From assembly GCA_045563135.1 (NCBI GenBank), contig JBJKUL010000001.1:744001-808000 (forward strand): a stretch of DNA of 64,000 bases, given 5' to 3'. Below are positions 34,253-43,706 of this stretch, piece after piece. How positions within the stretch are numbered: position 1 is the stretch's first letter; each line of letters starts with the position of its first letter. The notes below the pieces were generated by a model, which had not been told where the DNA came from, made no database searches, and was given only the letters and a program-made list of their open reading frames with translations. Origin of the DNA: Actinomarina sp002308095. GTDB taxonomy: Bacteria; Actinomycetota; Acidimicrobiia; Actinomarinales; Actinomarinaceae. The position numbers and the translations under genes are program-made.

Positions 34253-36118
34253 ATGGATGAACCAAAACTAGAAGTTCAAAATAAAACGGTAGAAAGTATA
34301 CCTGCTGTCACTATCAGATTTGCTGGTGACTCTGGAGATGGTATGCAACTTGTTGGTACACGATTTACAGATACTTCTGCTTTATTTGGAAATGACTTGG
34401 CTACACTTCCAGCTTTCCCTGCAGAAATAAGAGCTCCTCAAGGAACAATTGCTGGAGTATCTTCATTCCAGGTTCAAATTGCTGATTTTGACATCCTTAC
34501 CCCTGGAGATAACCCAGAAGTTTTAGTTGCGATGAATCCAGCTGCTTTGAAGGCACATTTACATGATCTAGCACCTAACGGAATGCTTATTATTAATGAA
34601 GATGCCTTCGAAGAAAAAAATATTACAAAAGCCGGATACAAAGTTGACCCTAGAGAATCAGGAGAGCTTGATGGATATCGTGTGTTTCAAGTCCCGATGG
34701 AGAAGCTCACCAAAGAAGCTTTAAAAGATTCTGAAATTAAAGGGCGAGCGGTTCTTAGATCTAAAAATATGATTGCTTTAGGACTTATCTCCTGGGTATT
34801 TAATAGACCACTAGAAGACACTATAAATTGGATTAATGCAAAATTTGAGAAACTTCCAGAAGTTGCAGAAGCAAATGTAAAGACTTTAAAAGTTGGTTAC
34901 AACTTTGGTATTACCGTTGAAGCTTTTCACCATACATACGTTGTTGAGAAAGCAGCACTACCAACTGGAGAATACACAAATATAAATGGGAATATCGGAT
35001 TAAGTTGGGGTCTAATAGCAGGAGCAAAACTATCCAATCTTGAATTGTTTTATGGAAGTTATCCAATCACGCCGGCATCAGACATACTTCATGAATTATC
35101 AAAGCATAAAAATTTCAATGTAATAACTTTTCAAGCAGAAGATGAGATAGCAGCGGCTGCGGCAACTGTTGGTGCATCATTTACTGGAAAGCTTGCCGTG
35201 ACAGGTACAAGTGGTCCAGGATTAGCCCTTAAAAGTGAAACTATTTCACTAGCACTTTCTGCAGAGCTCCCTATGGTTATTGTGAATGTACAACGTGGAG
35301 GTCCATCAACTGGTCTTCCGACAAAACCTGAACAATCCGATTTATTATTTGCCCTATATGGAAGGCACGGTGAATCTCCCCTACCTGTACTTGCTTCACG
35401 TTCACCTTCCCATGCTTTTTATACTGCTATTGAGGCAAGTAGAATAGCTCTCAAATACATGACACCAGTAATACTTCTTTCAGACAACTATGTTGCTACT
35501 GGTTCAGAGCCTTGGAAGCTACCAGATATCTCTGACTTACCCTCTCTTACTAACAACTTAACAACAAAAAATAACTCTAAAGATGGCTTTCTACCTTTCC
35601 ACAGAGATATGACTACTTTTGCACGACCTTGGGCAGTTCCTGGAGTGCCAGGTTTAGAGCACCGAATTGGCGGACTTGAAAAAGAAGAAGGTACCGGAAA
35701 TGTTTCATATGATAGTGCTAACCATCAATACATGACAGATATGAGGGCATGGAAAATTGCTAATATTGCTAATGACATTGAACCTTTAGAACTTAATGGT
35801 GATGAAAAAGCTGACACACTTGTTTTAGGTTGGGGTTCAACCTATGGCGGAATAACACAAGCAGTAAATAGACTCAATGAAAAAGGTGTCAAAGTTGCAA
35901 GTGCTCATTTAACATTTATAAATCCATTTCCAGATAACTTAGGTGAAATCCTATCAAAGTTTGAAAGAATTATAATTCCAGAATTGAACACAGGACAGTT
36001 AATAAAACTCATTAGAGAAAGATTCTTGATTGACGCAAAAGGGATTAACAAAGTTGCAGGCGAACCTTTCACTGCACAAGAATTAGAAGAAAAAATAGAG
36101 GAAAAAATAAATGAGTAA
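34253..36118 (+). CDS. korA: 2-oxoglutarate:ferredoxin oxidoreductase alpha subunit (gamma-alpha fusion)
   Basis: With KorB it oxidises 2-oxoglutarate to succinyl-CoA and reduces ferredoxin, replacing or backing up 2-oxoglutarate dehydrogenase. The N-terminal gamma domain (about 15-210) begins VTIRFAGDSGDGMQLVGTRF. The alpha domain follows with LFYGSYPITPASDILHEL, FQAEDEIAAAAATVGASF, TGTSGPGLALKSE and QRGGPSTGLPTKPEQSD. The 621-residue fused form is typical of Actinobacteria. It overlaps korB by eight bases. Confidence 0.95.
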   Translation: MDEPKLEVQNKTVESIPAVTIRFAGDSGDGMQLVGTRFTDTSALFGNDLATLPAFPAEIRAPQGTIAGVSSFQVQIADFDILTPGDNPEVLVAMNPAALKAHLHDLAPNGMLIINEDAFEEKNITKAGYKVDPRESGELDGYRVFQVPMEKLTKEALKDSEIKGRAVLRSKNMIALGLISWVFNRPLEDTINWINAKFEKLPEVAEANVKTLKVGYNFGITVEAFHHTYVVEKAALPTGEYTNINGNIGLSWGLIAGAKLSNLELFYGSYPITPASDILHELSKHKNFNVITFQAEDEIAAAAATVGASFTGKLAVTGTSGPGLALKSETISLALSAELPMVIVNVQRGGPSTGLPTKPEQSDLLFALYGRHGESPLPVLASRSPSHAFYTAIEASRIALKYMTPVILLSDNYVATGSEPWKLPDISDLPSLTNNLTTKNNSKDGFLPFHRDMTTFARPWAVPGVPGLEHRIGGLEKEEGTGNVSYDSANHQYMTDMRAWKIANIANDIEPLELNGDEKADTLVLGWGSTYGGITQAVNRLNEKGVKVASAHLTFINPFPDNLGEILSKFERIIIPELNTGQLIKLIRERFLIDAKGINKVAGEPFTAQELEEKIEEKINE

Positions 36119-37127
36119 AGTTCCAGTTAATTACAAGAGAACGGACATGCAAAGCGACCAAGAAGTCAAGTGGTGTCCTGGTTGTGGTGATTATACGATA
36201 TTAGCCTCTGTTCAGAGCTTTATGGCTGAACTTGGTATAAGTAAAGAAAAGATTGTATTTGTTTCAGGTATTGGTTGTGCTGCTAGATTTCCATATTATA
36301 TGAATACTTACGGATTGCATACAATACACGGGCGAGCACCTGCAGTTGCAACAGGTGTTACTGTTTCAAATCCTGACTTATCAGTTTGGGTTGTTTCTGG
36401 AGATGGAGATTCACTTTCAATAGGTGGAAATCATTTAATCCATGCATTAAGAAAAAACGTAAATATAAAAATACTTATGTTCAATAACCAGATTTATGGA
36501 CTTACCAAGGGACAATACTCTCCTACAAGTGAAGAAGGTAAGAAAACTAAATCATCACCATTCGGTTCAGTAGAGCTTCCTTTTAATCCGATGAGTGTAG
36601 CTTTGGGTGCTGAAGCATCATTTGTTGCACGTTCAGTGGATATGGATAGGGACTTAACAGCACAGGTGTTACAAGAAGCATCAACCCACAAAGGATCTGC
36701 TTTTGTAGAAATCTATCAAAACTGTAATGTCTTTAATGACAAAGCCTTCGAACAATTAACTTCAAAAGAGGGTCGAGTTGCTAATAGAATAAACCTTGTC
36801 CATGGAGAAAAAGTAATTTTTGGTGCTGAAGACGAGTTTGCAGTAACCATCGAAAATGGGGAAGCTAAAATTGTAAAACGAACAGACATTGATGATTCAC
36901 AAATCTATGTACACGATATTACAAGAGAGAACCCATCAGTTGCATTCTCTCTTTCTAGACTATCTCATGGACCATATGGTCCAACGCCTATGGGAGTCTT
37001 TAGAAAAGTTGAAAGAGAAACTTATAATGAAGACGTTATGAAACAAATAGATTTTGCAAAAGATTCGAAGGGTGATGGCGAGTTAGATAAATTAGTTAGA
37101 TCCCTTGGAACTTGGGATGTTAAATAA
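36111..37127 (+). CDS. korB: 2-oxoglutarate:ferredoxin oxidoreductase beta subunit
   Basis: Thiamine-diphosphate-binding subunit. WCPGCGDYTIL holds the first Fe-S Cys pair, SGIGCAARFPYYMNTYG the next Cys, and GDGDSLSIGGNH plus NQIYGLTKGQYSPTS form the ThDP and Mg site. 338 residues, full length, coupled to korA. It converges on the PhoU-like gene. Confidence 0.95.
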   Translation: MSKVPVNYKRTDMQSDQEVKWCPGCGDYTILASVQSFMAELGISKEKIVFVSGIGCAARFPYYMNTYGLHTIHGRAPAVATGVTVSNPDLSVWVVSGDGDSLSIGGNHLIHALRKNVNIKILMFNNQIYGLTKGQYSPTSEEGKKTKSSPFGSVELPFNPMSVALGAEASFVARSVDMDRDLTAQVLQEASTHKGSAFVEIYQNCNVFNDKAFEQLTSKEGRVANRINLVHGEKVIFGAEDEFAVTIENGEAKIVKRTDIDDSQIYVHDITRENPSVAFSLSRLSHGPYGPTPMGVFRKVERETYNEDVMKQIDFAKDSKGDGELDKLVRSLGTWDVK

Positions 37128-37140
37128 CTCTAATTAAGTT

Positions 37141-37773
37141 TTACTCGTCTAAATAATCTATTTGATCTGTAGGCATTATCAGTGCTGTACTTGCATTAAC
37201 AATGTGTGAAACAATTCTCTTCAAGTATCTAAAAAATAAGGTAGTCGAAACTGGGTATTCAATTGTTTCTTTGTTTTCTAGAAGAGCTGTAATTTTATTA
37301 TCTAAGTCTGTAGAAATAGAAGAACCAAGAGTGATTAAATCATGTACTTTGGTTTCATCTTCAAGATTTAGACATGACTGCAAATAAACAATTAGTTTAC
37401 CTATATCATTTCTTAACCCAATATAGCTATCTAAATCTCCACCTTTAGTAAAGGTGTTCCCCGTTTCTGCAATTTCGAAAAGATTCTTACAATAGTCCCC
37501 AATCCTTTCAATATCTTTTGACATCGTCATATAAGATAGCAGTAAAGGAATATCTAAGTTTCTTGAATTAACAGCGGAGTGAATAATCATCTCTCTACGA
37601 ACCTCACGATGGAGTTCATTAATAGTCTTATCTGTAGCGTATAAATCATCCCTAACACTGTCAAGATTGGTATCGCCAAGCAGGCAATTCATTGAAATAT
37701 CATAGATGTGCATACTATTTGTGAGCATCTCGCTTAATTTAGCATCTATATTGTCTAGTGATTCTTTACTCAT
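37141..37773 (-). CDS. PhoU-like protein
   Basis: 210 residues, all helical, with two PhoU-type three-helix halves. Signature-like stretches are LLSYMTMSKDIERIGDYCKNLFEIA in the first half and a weaker ETIEYPVSTTLFFRYLKRIVSHIVN in the second. It is a second PhoU besides the one at 40386. It lies nine bases downstream of the Na/Pi cotransporter gene, so it may govern that transporter instead of Pst. Confidence 0.8.
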   Translation of the reverse strand: MSKESLDNIDAKLSEMLTNSMHIYDISMNCLLGDTNLDSVRDDLYATDKTINELHREVRREMIIHSAVNSRNLDIPLLLSYMTMSKDIERIGDYCKNLFEIAETGNTFTKGGDLDSYIGLRNDIGKLIVYLQSCLNLEDETKVHDLITLGSSISTDLDNKITALLENKETIEYPVSTTLFFRYLKRIVSHIVNASTALIMPTDQIDYLDE

Positions 37774-37781
37774 TTTTCTCC

Positions 37782-38918
37782 TTAATTAAATAGTACTACG
37801 CCCAATAGTGGAAGTAATAAGAATGTTACTAATACATACAATATTGCAACGTATCTTCTTTTAGCAGTTATAACACTGAGTCTCTTTGCCAAATTAACTG
37901 GTATATTTCTTACTGCTTTTACTGGATAAACAATAATGACACCAATTAAGTTAAAAAATACATGATGGAGTGCAATAGTTAATCCTGCTGGATCATCTAC
38001 AGCAAAGCTAGCTAGAACAGCTGTGATTGTTGTACCAATATTTGCCCCTAATGTTATTGGAAATGCATTCTCAATAGATAGAATTCCTGAACCAACAATC
38101 GGTACAAGGATTGATGTAGTGATGCTTGAACTTTGTACTGAGAAGGTAATCAAGATTCCGATTAATATTGCGAGAAGCCCCCCACCCCTTGCAAGAGCTT
38201 TGTCTAATCCAAATTCAATTTGATTGAGCATGAGAGATTTCATATTAGATACAACATTTCTTAGGCTCAAGAAAATAAATGCTATTGCAATAATAATTAA
38301 AAGAACTGCATATACCCTATAAGAATTTTCACTTAGATTGCCTATAAATGGAATAGAAGATAGTCCATCTAGGATATTATTTGAACCCCACTTAATTCCT
38401 GCCTTGATCGGGCTATTTGGTTTTGTTGCCGTGAAGCCTGTGGCAAGAACGAAATCTGTTCCATTTTCAGCCATCCTTGTTATAAATCCTGTATATAGGT
38501 CAAGAGGGAAAAGTATTATCACCACTAATAAGTTAAAGAAGTCATGCATCGTTGAGGCTGCAAAAGCTCTCTTAAATTCCTGTTCTCTTCTTACGTGACC
38601 AAAAGAAACTAAGGTATTAGTTACCGTTGTTCCAATATTTGCTCCCATAACCATTGGTATTGCGTATTCTAAGCTGAGCACTCCGCTTCCAACTAAGCCA
38701 ACAATAGTTGCAGTAGTAACGGAGGATGACTGCACTAAAACTGTACACAAAATTCCAACCAGTAAACCAGCAAAAGGATTGGATACTGACTCAAAAAGTG
38801 CATCTGTGTATTCTGCACCTAAAGTTTTAATTCCTTTTTCAAGAAGTTTGATTGATACAAGGAAGAAATATAAGAAAAATATTGCGAAGCTTAAATTTTT
38901 AAAAGATTTTAAATTCAT
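37782..38918 (-). CDS. Na+/phosphate cotransporter (NptA/PF02690 family)
   Basis: 378-residue membrane protein with two related halves, each with the QSSS motif: GILCTVLVQSSSVTTATIVG with GANIGTTVTNTLVSFG, and GILITFSVQSSSITTSILVP with GANIGTTITAVLASFA. This is the sodium-coupled phosphate transporter fold, here without the C-terminal PhoU-like domain, which is instead the next gene. A PHO-box-like repeat at 38964-38992 lies upstream. Confidence 0.92.
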   Translation of the reverse strand: MNLKSFKNLSFAIFFLYFFLVSIKLLEKGIKTLGAEYTDALFESVSNPFAGLLVGILCTVLVQSSSVTTATIVGLVGSGVLSLEYAIPMVMGANIGTTVTNTLVSFGHVRREQEFKRAFAASTMHDFFNLLVVIILFPLDLYTGFITRMAENGTDFVLATGFTATKPNSPIKAGIKWGSNNILDGLSSIPFIGNLSENSYRVYAVLLIIIAIAFIFLSLRNVVSNMKSLMLNQIEFGLDKALARGGGLLAILIGILITFSVQSSSITTSILVPIVGSGILSIENAFPITLGANIGTTITAVLASFAVDDPAGLTIALHHVFFNLIGVIIVYPVKAVRNIPVNLAKRLSVITAKRRYVAILYVLVTFLLLPLLGVVLFN

Positions 38919-38963
38919 ATTCCGTACAAATTATATATGAGTTTAAATTAAATTAAATTTAGA

Positions 38964-38992
38964 TTTACTACCAGTTTACTTAACGTTTACTT
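38964..38992 (+). promoter_or_regulatory. Candidate PHO box upstream of the Na/Pi cotransporter
   Basis: On the plus strand TTTACT occurs at 38964, 38975 and 38986, exactly 11 bases apart, the last two within GTTTACTT. The repeat overlaps the last codons of the histidine kinase and lies about 46 bases before the cotransporter start. A TATAAT-type -10 follows on the minus strand (within CATATATAATTT). Orientation is opposite to the boxes at pstS and pstC relative to the gene. Confidence 0.45.
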
Positions 38993-39683
38993 TTGAAAAT
39001 ATTATTGAAAATGTTGAACCAAAACTAAGTTTGCTTTCTATTTCAATTCTTGCATTATTTCTATCAATAGCATGCTTGACAATTGCTAAACCTAACCCTG
39101 TCCCCCCTAGTTTTCGAGACCTGCCTTTATCTACTCTATAAAATCTTTCAAATATCTTTTCTTGATCTGCTATAGATATTCCAGATCCATAATCTTGAAA
39201 GGAGCAAATTATCTCAGAAGTACTTTCCTCTGTTTTAATAAATATATTTTCTTCAGGGGGTGAATATTTAAGAGCATTTTTGATTAAATTTTTAACAGCA
39301 ATGGAGATATCATCATAATTTGCAAAAATCTCAGCTTTAGTTTTTTTATATCCCACTCTCTTCTTATTTTGTTTCGAAAGATATGAAATCTCATTTGAAA
39401 TCACGTCATGTAAATCTATTACTTCCATTTCAATATCTGAAGTTTCCATTAAAGAAAGGTCTAGCAAATCAGAAATCAATTCGTTCATGCGATCTGAATC
39501 CCTAAGAATTTGCTCTAAAAATGATTGTGCCATTCCATCATTTAGTTTTAAAGACCTTAGTGCGGATTCAGCAGCAAGTCTCACAGAAGCTACAGGAGTT
39601 TTTAATTCATGAGAAGCATTTGCTATAAACTCTTCTTTAATCCTTGTAATCTCTAAGAACTCTTCTGTATTATCATTCATCAA
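38976..39683 (-). CDS. Sensor-less histidine kinase, PhoR/SenX3-like
   Basis: 235 residues with the kinase core only. The dimerisation helix has the phosphorylated His in NASHELKTPVASVR. The ATPase domain has AVKNLIKNALKYSPPE (N box), DYGSGISIADQEKIFERFYRVD (G1/F box) and GGTGLGLAIVKHA (G2). There is no membrane segment, PAS or HAMP domain; the usual PhoR/SenX3 has both. Its first 11 bases overlap the response regulator gene. It probably gets its signal from Pst/PhoU proteins. The second Met could be the start. Confidence 0.9.
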   Translation of the reverse strand: MMNDNTEEFLEITRIKEEFIANASHELKTPVASVRLAAESALRSLKLNDGMAQSFLEQILRDSDRMNELISDLLDLSLMETSDIEMEVIDLHDVISNEISYLSKQNKKRVGYKKTKAEIFANYDDISIAVKNLIKNALKYSPPEENIFIKTEESTSEIICSFQDYGSGISIADQEKIFERFYRVDKGRSRKLGGTGLGLAIVKHAIDRNNARIEIESKLSFGSTFSIIFSKVNVK

Positions 39684-40386
39684 TAAGTTTGTATCCCATA
39701 CCTCTAATAGTTATAAGTCTTTTTGGTTTTTTAGGATTTTCCTCTATTCTTTCTCTAATTCTTTGTATATGCACATCAAGTGTTTTAGAGTTTCCAACAA
39801 AACTATAACCCCAGACTTGATCAAATAATTCCTCTCTTGAAACTAAGTTACCAGCATTGTCACATAAAAAATAAAGTAATTCAAACTCTCTGGGTCTTAA
39901 GTCAATAAGCTCTCCCTTTACTTTTGCTTCGTATCTAAGTGGACTCATTTCAATATCCCCAACAATTATTTTGCCATTATCTGCAAAGTTAGTTTTTTGG
40001 CTTCCATTTGTAGGAGGTGAAAACTGCGATCTTCTCATAACAGCCTTAACACGGCTAATTAATTCTTTAACAGAAAAAGGTTTCGTAATATAATCATCCG
40101 CACCAATTTCTAAACCTGTAATTTTATCTACTTCATCATCTCTAGCGGTCACCATTATTATTGGAACGTTTGAAGTTTTTCTTATAGATCTGCATATATC
40201 TAAACCAGAAATTTCAGGAAGCATAATATCCAGTATCACCAAATCAAAATGTTCTTCTTCAAAAAGATCTAGAGCAATTGGGCCTTCATCAACATGAGTT
40301 ACCCTCATGCCCTCATTTTTAAGATTATAAATTATTCCTTCAGCAATGCTTTTTTCGTCTTCTACAAGTAATATTTTCTTTACCAT
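39673..40386 (-). CDS. phoB: Response regulator, PhoB/RegX3-like
   Basis: 237-residue OmpR-family regulator. The receiver domain has the acidic pocket at Asp10, Asp53 in LVILDIMLPE, and the Lys in DYITKPF. The C-terminal winged-helix DNA-binding domain (about 140-235) contains IDLRPREFELLYFLCDNAGN and the recognition helix SKTLDVHIQRIRERIE. It sits between phoU and the kinase in the phosphate operon. It is the obvious candidate for binding the 11-base repeats upstream of pstS, pstC and the Na/Pi cotransporter. Confidence 0.93.
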   Translation of the reverse strand: MVKKILLVEDEKSIAEGIIYNLKNEGMRVTHVDEGPIALDLFEEEHFDLVILDIMLPEISGLDICRSIRKTSNVPIIMVTARDDEVDKITGLEIGADDYITKPFSVKELISRVKAVMRRSQFSPPTNGSQKTNFADNGKIIVGDIEMSPLRYEAKVKGELIDLRPREFELLYFLCDNAGNLVSREELFDQVWGYSFVGNSKTLDVHIQRIRERIEENPKKPKRLITIRGMGYKLIDE

Positions 40387-41027
40387 TAAAATTCTTTAAA
40401 CTCTCCAGTGACTAGAAATGAGGCTAGTTCGCATATATCCACAGCGTGATCTCCTCCTCTTTCTAAAGTTCTTACACATGTTATTAGTCTAAATAATCCA
40501 TTATATAAATCTTTGTTACCAGATATATTAGGAACTTCATTTAGCATTTTATTGTAAAGACTATTTATAAGTTCATCTTTTCTTGCAGTTGATAAGGCTA
40601 ATTCCGCGTCTCTGTTTTTTAAACTTTCTAATGCTGAAGAAGCCATGTCGATTACCATATCACCCATTTCTACAACAATTTTATGTAAACTTTCTGGAAT
40701 AGGTAAATCGTGTATTTCATGAGTTGTTTTTCCTAAATAAACAGACAAATCTCCAAGTCTTTCTAGGTGCAAGCTTGCTTGCAAAATTGATGTTGAGAGT
40801 CTTAAATCCGATGCTACAGGTTGTTCCGTAGCCATAAGTTCGAACCAGTCTTGATCAATCTTCATGTACGCATCATCTATTTCATCATCTTTATCCATCA
40901 CTTCTGATGCTTTTGCAGTATCTTTATCTTCTAGTGCTCTAACAGCACTTACCAATGATTCAAGAACTAAAGTTCCCATAATGTGTAAATCCGTTTCAAG
41001 ATTATTTATTTTCTGTTCTAAACTCAT
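40386..41027 (-). CDS. phoU: Phosphate signalling protein PhoU
   Basis: 213 residues forming two three-helix repeats, with SLEQKINNLETDLHIMGTLV at the start. Signatures are ILQASLHLERLGDLSVYLGK in the first half and LITCVRTLERGGDHAVDICE in the second. It links the Pst transporter state to the kinase and limits phosphate uptake. Overlaps pstB by four bases and shares a base with the regulator start. Confidence 0.93.
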   Translation of the reverse strand: MSLEQKINNLETDLHIMGTLVLESLVSAVRALEDKDTAKASEVMDKDDEIDDAYMKIDQDWFELMATEQPVASDLRLSTSILQASLHLERLGDLSVYLGKTTHEIHDLPIPESLHKIVVEMGDMVIDMASSALESLKNRDAELALSTARKDELINSLYNKMLNEVPNISGNKDLYNGLFRLITCVRTLERGGDHAVDICELASFLVTGEFKEF

Positions 41028-41830
41028 CCAAACCTCCCACTTATATATTCTTCCGTTAAACTTTCAGATGGATTTGTAAACATAGTTTTTGTATCGCTAT
41101 ATTCTACTAATTCACCAGTCCTTCTTCCATCATCAGTTGCCTTAGTTGTAAAAAAAGCACAGTAGTTAGATACTCTTGATGCTTGCTGCATGTTATGAGT
41201 CACTATAAGTATGGAAAAGTCTTTTACTAATATCTGCATTAAATCTTCAATTTTTTTAGTTGCAACTGGGTCTAGTGCTGAACATGGTTCATCCATCAAA
41301 ATTGTGTCTGGTTCGACTGCGATTGTTCTTGCAATGCATAATCTCTGTTGCTGCCCTCCAGAAAGATCGAGTGCATTTTTATCTAGGTCGTTTTTAACTT
41401 CATCCCAAAGAGCTGCCTGTGTAAGTGCTTTTTCAACTCTGTCATCTAAATTGTCGGTCATATTATTAACCTTTAATCCAAAAGTTATATTTTCTCGAAT
41501 TGATTTTGGAAATGGATTTGGTTTTTGAAAAACCATACCAATTCTTCTTCGTACTTGCACTGGATCTACTTCTTTATCGTATAGGTTTATGCCTTGATAA
41601 TTTATTTCACCGTTTACAACAGCATTAGGAATCAGATCATTCATCCTATTAAATGATCTGATAAGGGTGCTTTTACCACAACCTGATGGGCCTATGAAGG
41701 CAGTGATGTTATTTTTAAACATATCCATAGAGACATTCTTTACTGCCGTAAAATCTCCGTAACTTACCGATACATCTCTAACTGTAAAAACATAATCTAA
41801 CTCTTTTTTTGTTGTTATCTTAGTTTCCAT
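41024..41830 (-). CDS. pstB: Phosphate ABC transporter ATP-binding protein
   Basis: ATPase of the high-affinity phosphate importer. Walker A GPSGCGKS (residues 47-54), Q-loop in VFQKPNPFPKSI, signature LSGGQQQRL, Walker B TILMDEPCSALD and the H-loop VTHNMQQASR are all intact; 268 residues. Confidence 0.97.
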   Translation of the reverse strand: METKITTKKELDYVFTVRDVSVSYGDFTAVKNVSMDMFKNNITAFIGPSGCGKSTLIRSFNRMNDLIPNAVVNGEINYQGINLYDKEVDPVQVRRRIGMVFQKPNPFPKSIRENITFGLKVNNMTDNLDDRVEKALTQAALWDEVKNDLDKNALDLSGGQQQRLCIARTIAVEPDTILMDEPCSALDPVATKKIEDLMQILVKDFSILIVTHNMQQASRVSNYCAFFTTKATDDGRRTGELVEYSDTKTMFTNPSESLTEEYISGRFG

Positions 41831-41847
41831 TTATTCCTCCCTGATTA

Positions 41848-42768
41848 TTACCAATCTTTTTCAAATCTATTTCTAATAATTAAAGCCAAAGCATTCATGC
41901 TTAAAAGCAAACCAAGCAATAGTATTATTCCCGCAGATGATGTATCTTTCCATTCAGATTGTGGGTACCCTATCCAGTTATAAACTTGGATTGGTATGGC
42001 AGTAAATCCACTAAGAGGGGTGTCTGGATAATAATTAACATAAGTGAGTGCACCCATAAAAATTAATGGGGCTGTTTCACCAATCGCTCTAGATAAACCA
42101 AGGACCATTCCTGTTACCATTCCAGGAATTGCTGAGGGAACAACTTGTCTAAATATTGCTTGGAATCTTGTTGACCCCAAAGCTAATGCACCTTGTCTAA
42201 TTGTGTCAGGAACCGCTTTTAAAGCTTCTCTTGAAGCAACAATGACCACAGGAAGAATTAATAAAGTTAAAGTTAATCCACCAGATAATACTGATCTTCC
42301 AAAGCCAGCAAGTCTAACAAAAACTGCTAGACCCATTAATCCATAAATTACTGATGGGACTCCTGCTAAATTAGTTAAATTTAACTCAATAAACCTTGTT
42401 AATTTATTTCTTGGAGCAAATTCTTGCAGATATATCGCCGCACCTGCACCGAGTGGGAATGTAGCCGTAATTACTATAACCATAAGCCAGATGGTTCCAG
42501 CAAACGCTGGTCCTATGCCCGCTTTTAGTGGGTCTCTGGAATCTAAACTTGTTAAGAAGTCTTTTGGGTTATCAATTGTTACCTTATTAATTAGTCCTAA
42601 TTCATAATCACTTAATAAACGAGAGTAACCTGTAGAGATAACATCATAGATAAGTGTCATTAAAGTAACTATTGCTACTGTTATACAAAGATACAAAATA
42701 GTTAAAAAGGCTAATTCTTTTAACTCTCTCTCTTTTTTTGAACCCTTCAATAATTGACTATTGTTCAT
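41848..42768 (-). CDS. pstA: Phosphate ABC transporter permease PstA
   Basis: 306 residues, six predicted helices. Conserved permease motifs are FPLGAGAAIYLQEFAP near the start of the domain and the EAA-type loop REALKAVPDTIRQGALALG, then RAIGETAPLIFMGAL. Its start overlaps the pstC stop by 11 bases. Confidence 0.95.
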   Translation of the reverse strand: MNNSQLLKGSKKERELKELAFLTILYLCITVAIVTLMTLIYDVISTGYSRLLSDYELGLINKVTIDNPKDFLTSLDSRDPLKAGIGPAFAGTIWLMVIVITATFPLGAGAAIYLQEFAPRNKLTRFIELNLTNLAGVPSVIYGLMGLAVFVRLAGFGRSVLSGGLTLTLLILPVVIVASREALKAVPDTIRQGALALGSTRFQAIFRQVVPSAIPGMVTGMVLGLSRAIGETAPLIFMGALTYVNYYPDTPLSGFTAIPIQVYNWIGYPQSEWKDTSSAGIILLLGLLLSMNALALIIRNRFEKDW

Positions 42769-43678
42769 ATTCTTTCCTGTATTTTCTAGCTATGTAATCA
42801 GAAAAAATATTAAGAATAAAAGTCATAATAAATAAAGTTATTCCAAGTGCAAACAACGCATTATAGGCAGTTGTACCGTGGGGGGTATCTCCAAGTGAAA
42901 CATTAACTATTGAGGATGTAATGGTGTACATAGCCTTTCGTGGATCAAGGTTAAGCTCCGGATACTGTCCTCCCGCGATTGTTACTATCATCGTTTCTCC
43001 AATTGCTCTAGAAAATCCTAAAATAAACGAAGCAATAATTCCTGACAAAGCTGCAGGGAGCATTATTTTTAGTGCTGTAATTCTCCTTGTGGATCCTAGT
43101 GCCAATGAACCCATTCTTAAAGATTTAGGTACTGCATTAAGAGCATCATCTGAAATAGAAGCAACTGTCGGAATAATCATGATACCTACAGCAATACCTG
43201 CAGATATAGCATTAAAAACTCCTGAGCCAGGTATGAAACGTTGTACAATATTTGGAGTTATCCAATTTAATGCAAAATAACCAAAGACTACTGTTGGTAC
43301 TCCTGCAAGAATCTCCATTATTGGTTTTATGATTTTACGCGTTCTTCTTGAAGCAAATTCAGATAGATATATTGCTGAAAATAAACCAAGTGGAAAAGAA
43401 ATTATGCAAGCTATTAAAGCAATATATAAAGTAGAGGAAACCAAAGGTAGCACACCATATACAGGATTTTTAAAAGTTGGAGTCCATCTTGTAGCAGTAA
43501 AATATTCCTTAAAAGTTACAGCAGGGTCTCTAAAAAAGTTAATTGCTTCAGTTAGAAGAGTGAAAACTATAGCTACAGAAATTAGGATTGCTGCGAATGC
43601 GGACATTGTAATAAAAAACTTTACTATGGTCTCAACTGGTTTCGTCTTAACTTTGGATAAATTTAAATTTTTTGTCAT
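42758..43678 (-). CDS. pstC: Phosphate ABC transporter permease PstC
   Basis: 306 residues, six helices. Motifs are FPLGLFSAIYLSEFAS, the coupling loop SDDALNAVPKSLRMGSLALG and RAIGETMIVTIAGGQ. A 114-base gap with a hairpin and a perfect 11-base direct repeat separates it from pstS, so it may have its own phosphate-controlled promoter besides read-through. Confidence 0.95.
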   Translation of the reverse strand: MTKNLNLSKVKTKPVETIVKFFITMSAFAAILISVAIVFTLLTEAINFFRDPAVTFKEYFTATRWTPTFKNPVYGVLPLVSSTLYIALIACIISFPLGLFSAIYLSEFASRRTRKIIKPIMEILAGVPTVVFGYFALNWITPNIVQRFIPGSGVFNAISAGIAVGIMIIPTVASISDDALNAVPKSLRMGSLALGSTRRITALKIMLPAALSGIIASFILGFSRAIGETMIVTIAGGQYPELNLDPRKAMYTITSSIVNVSLGDTPHGTTAYNALFALGITLFIMTFILNIFSDYIARKYRKEYEQ

Positions 43679-43706
43679 TTATTACTTTCGTTAAATTTAA
43701 TTTGGA

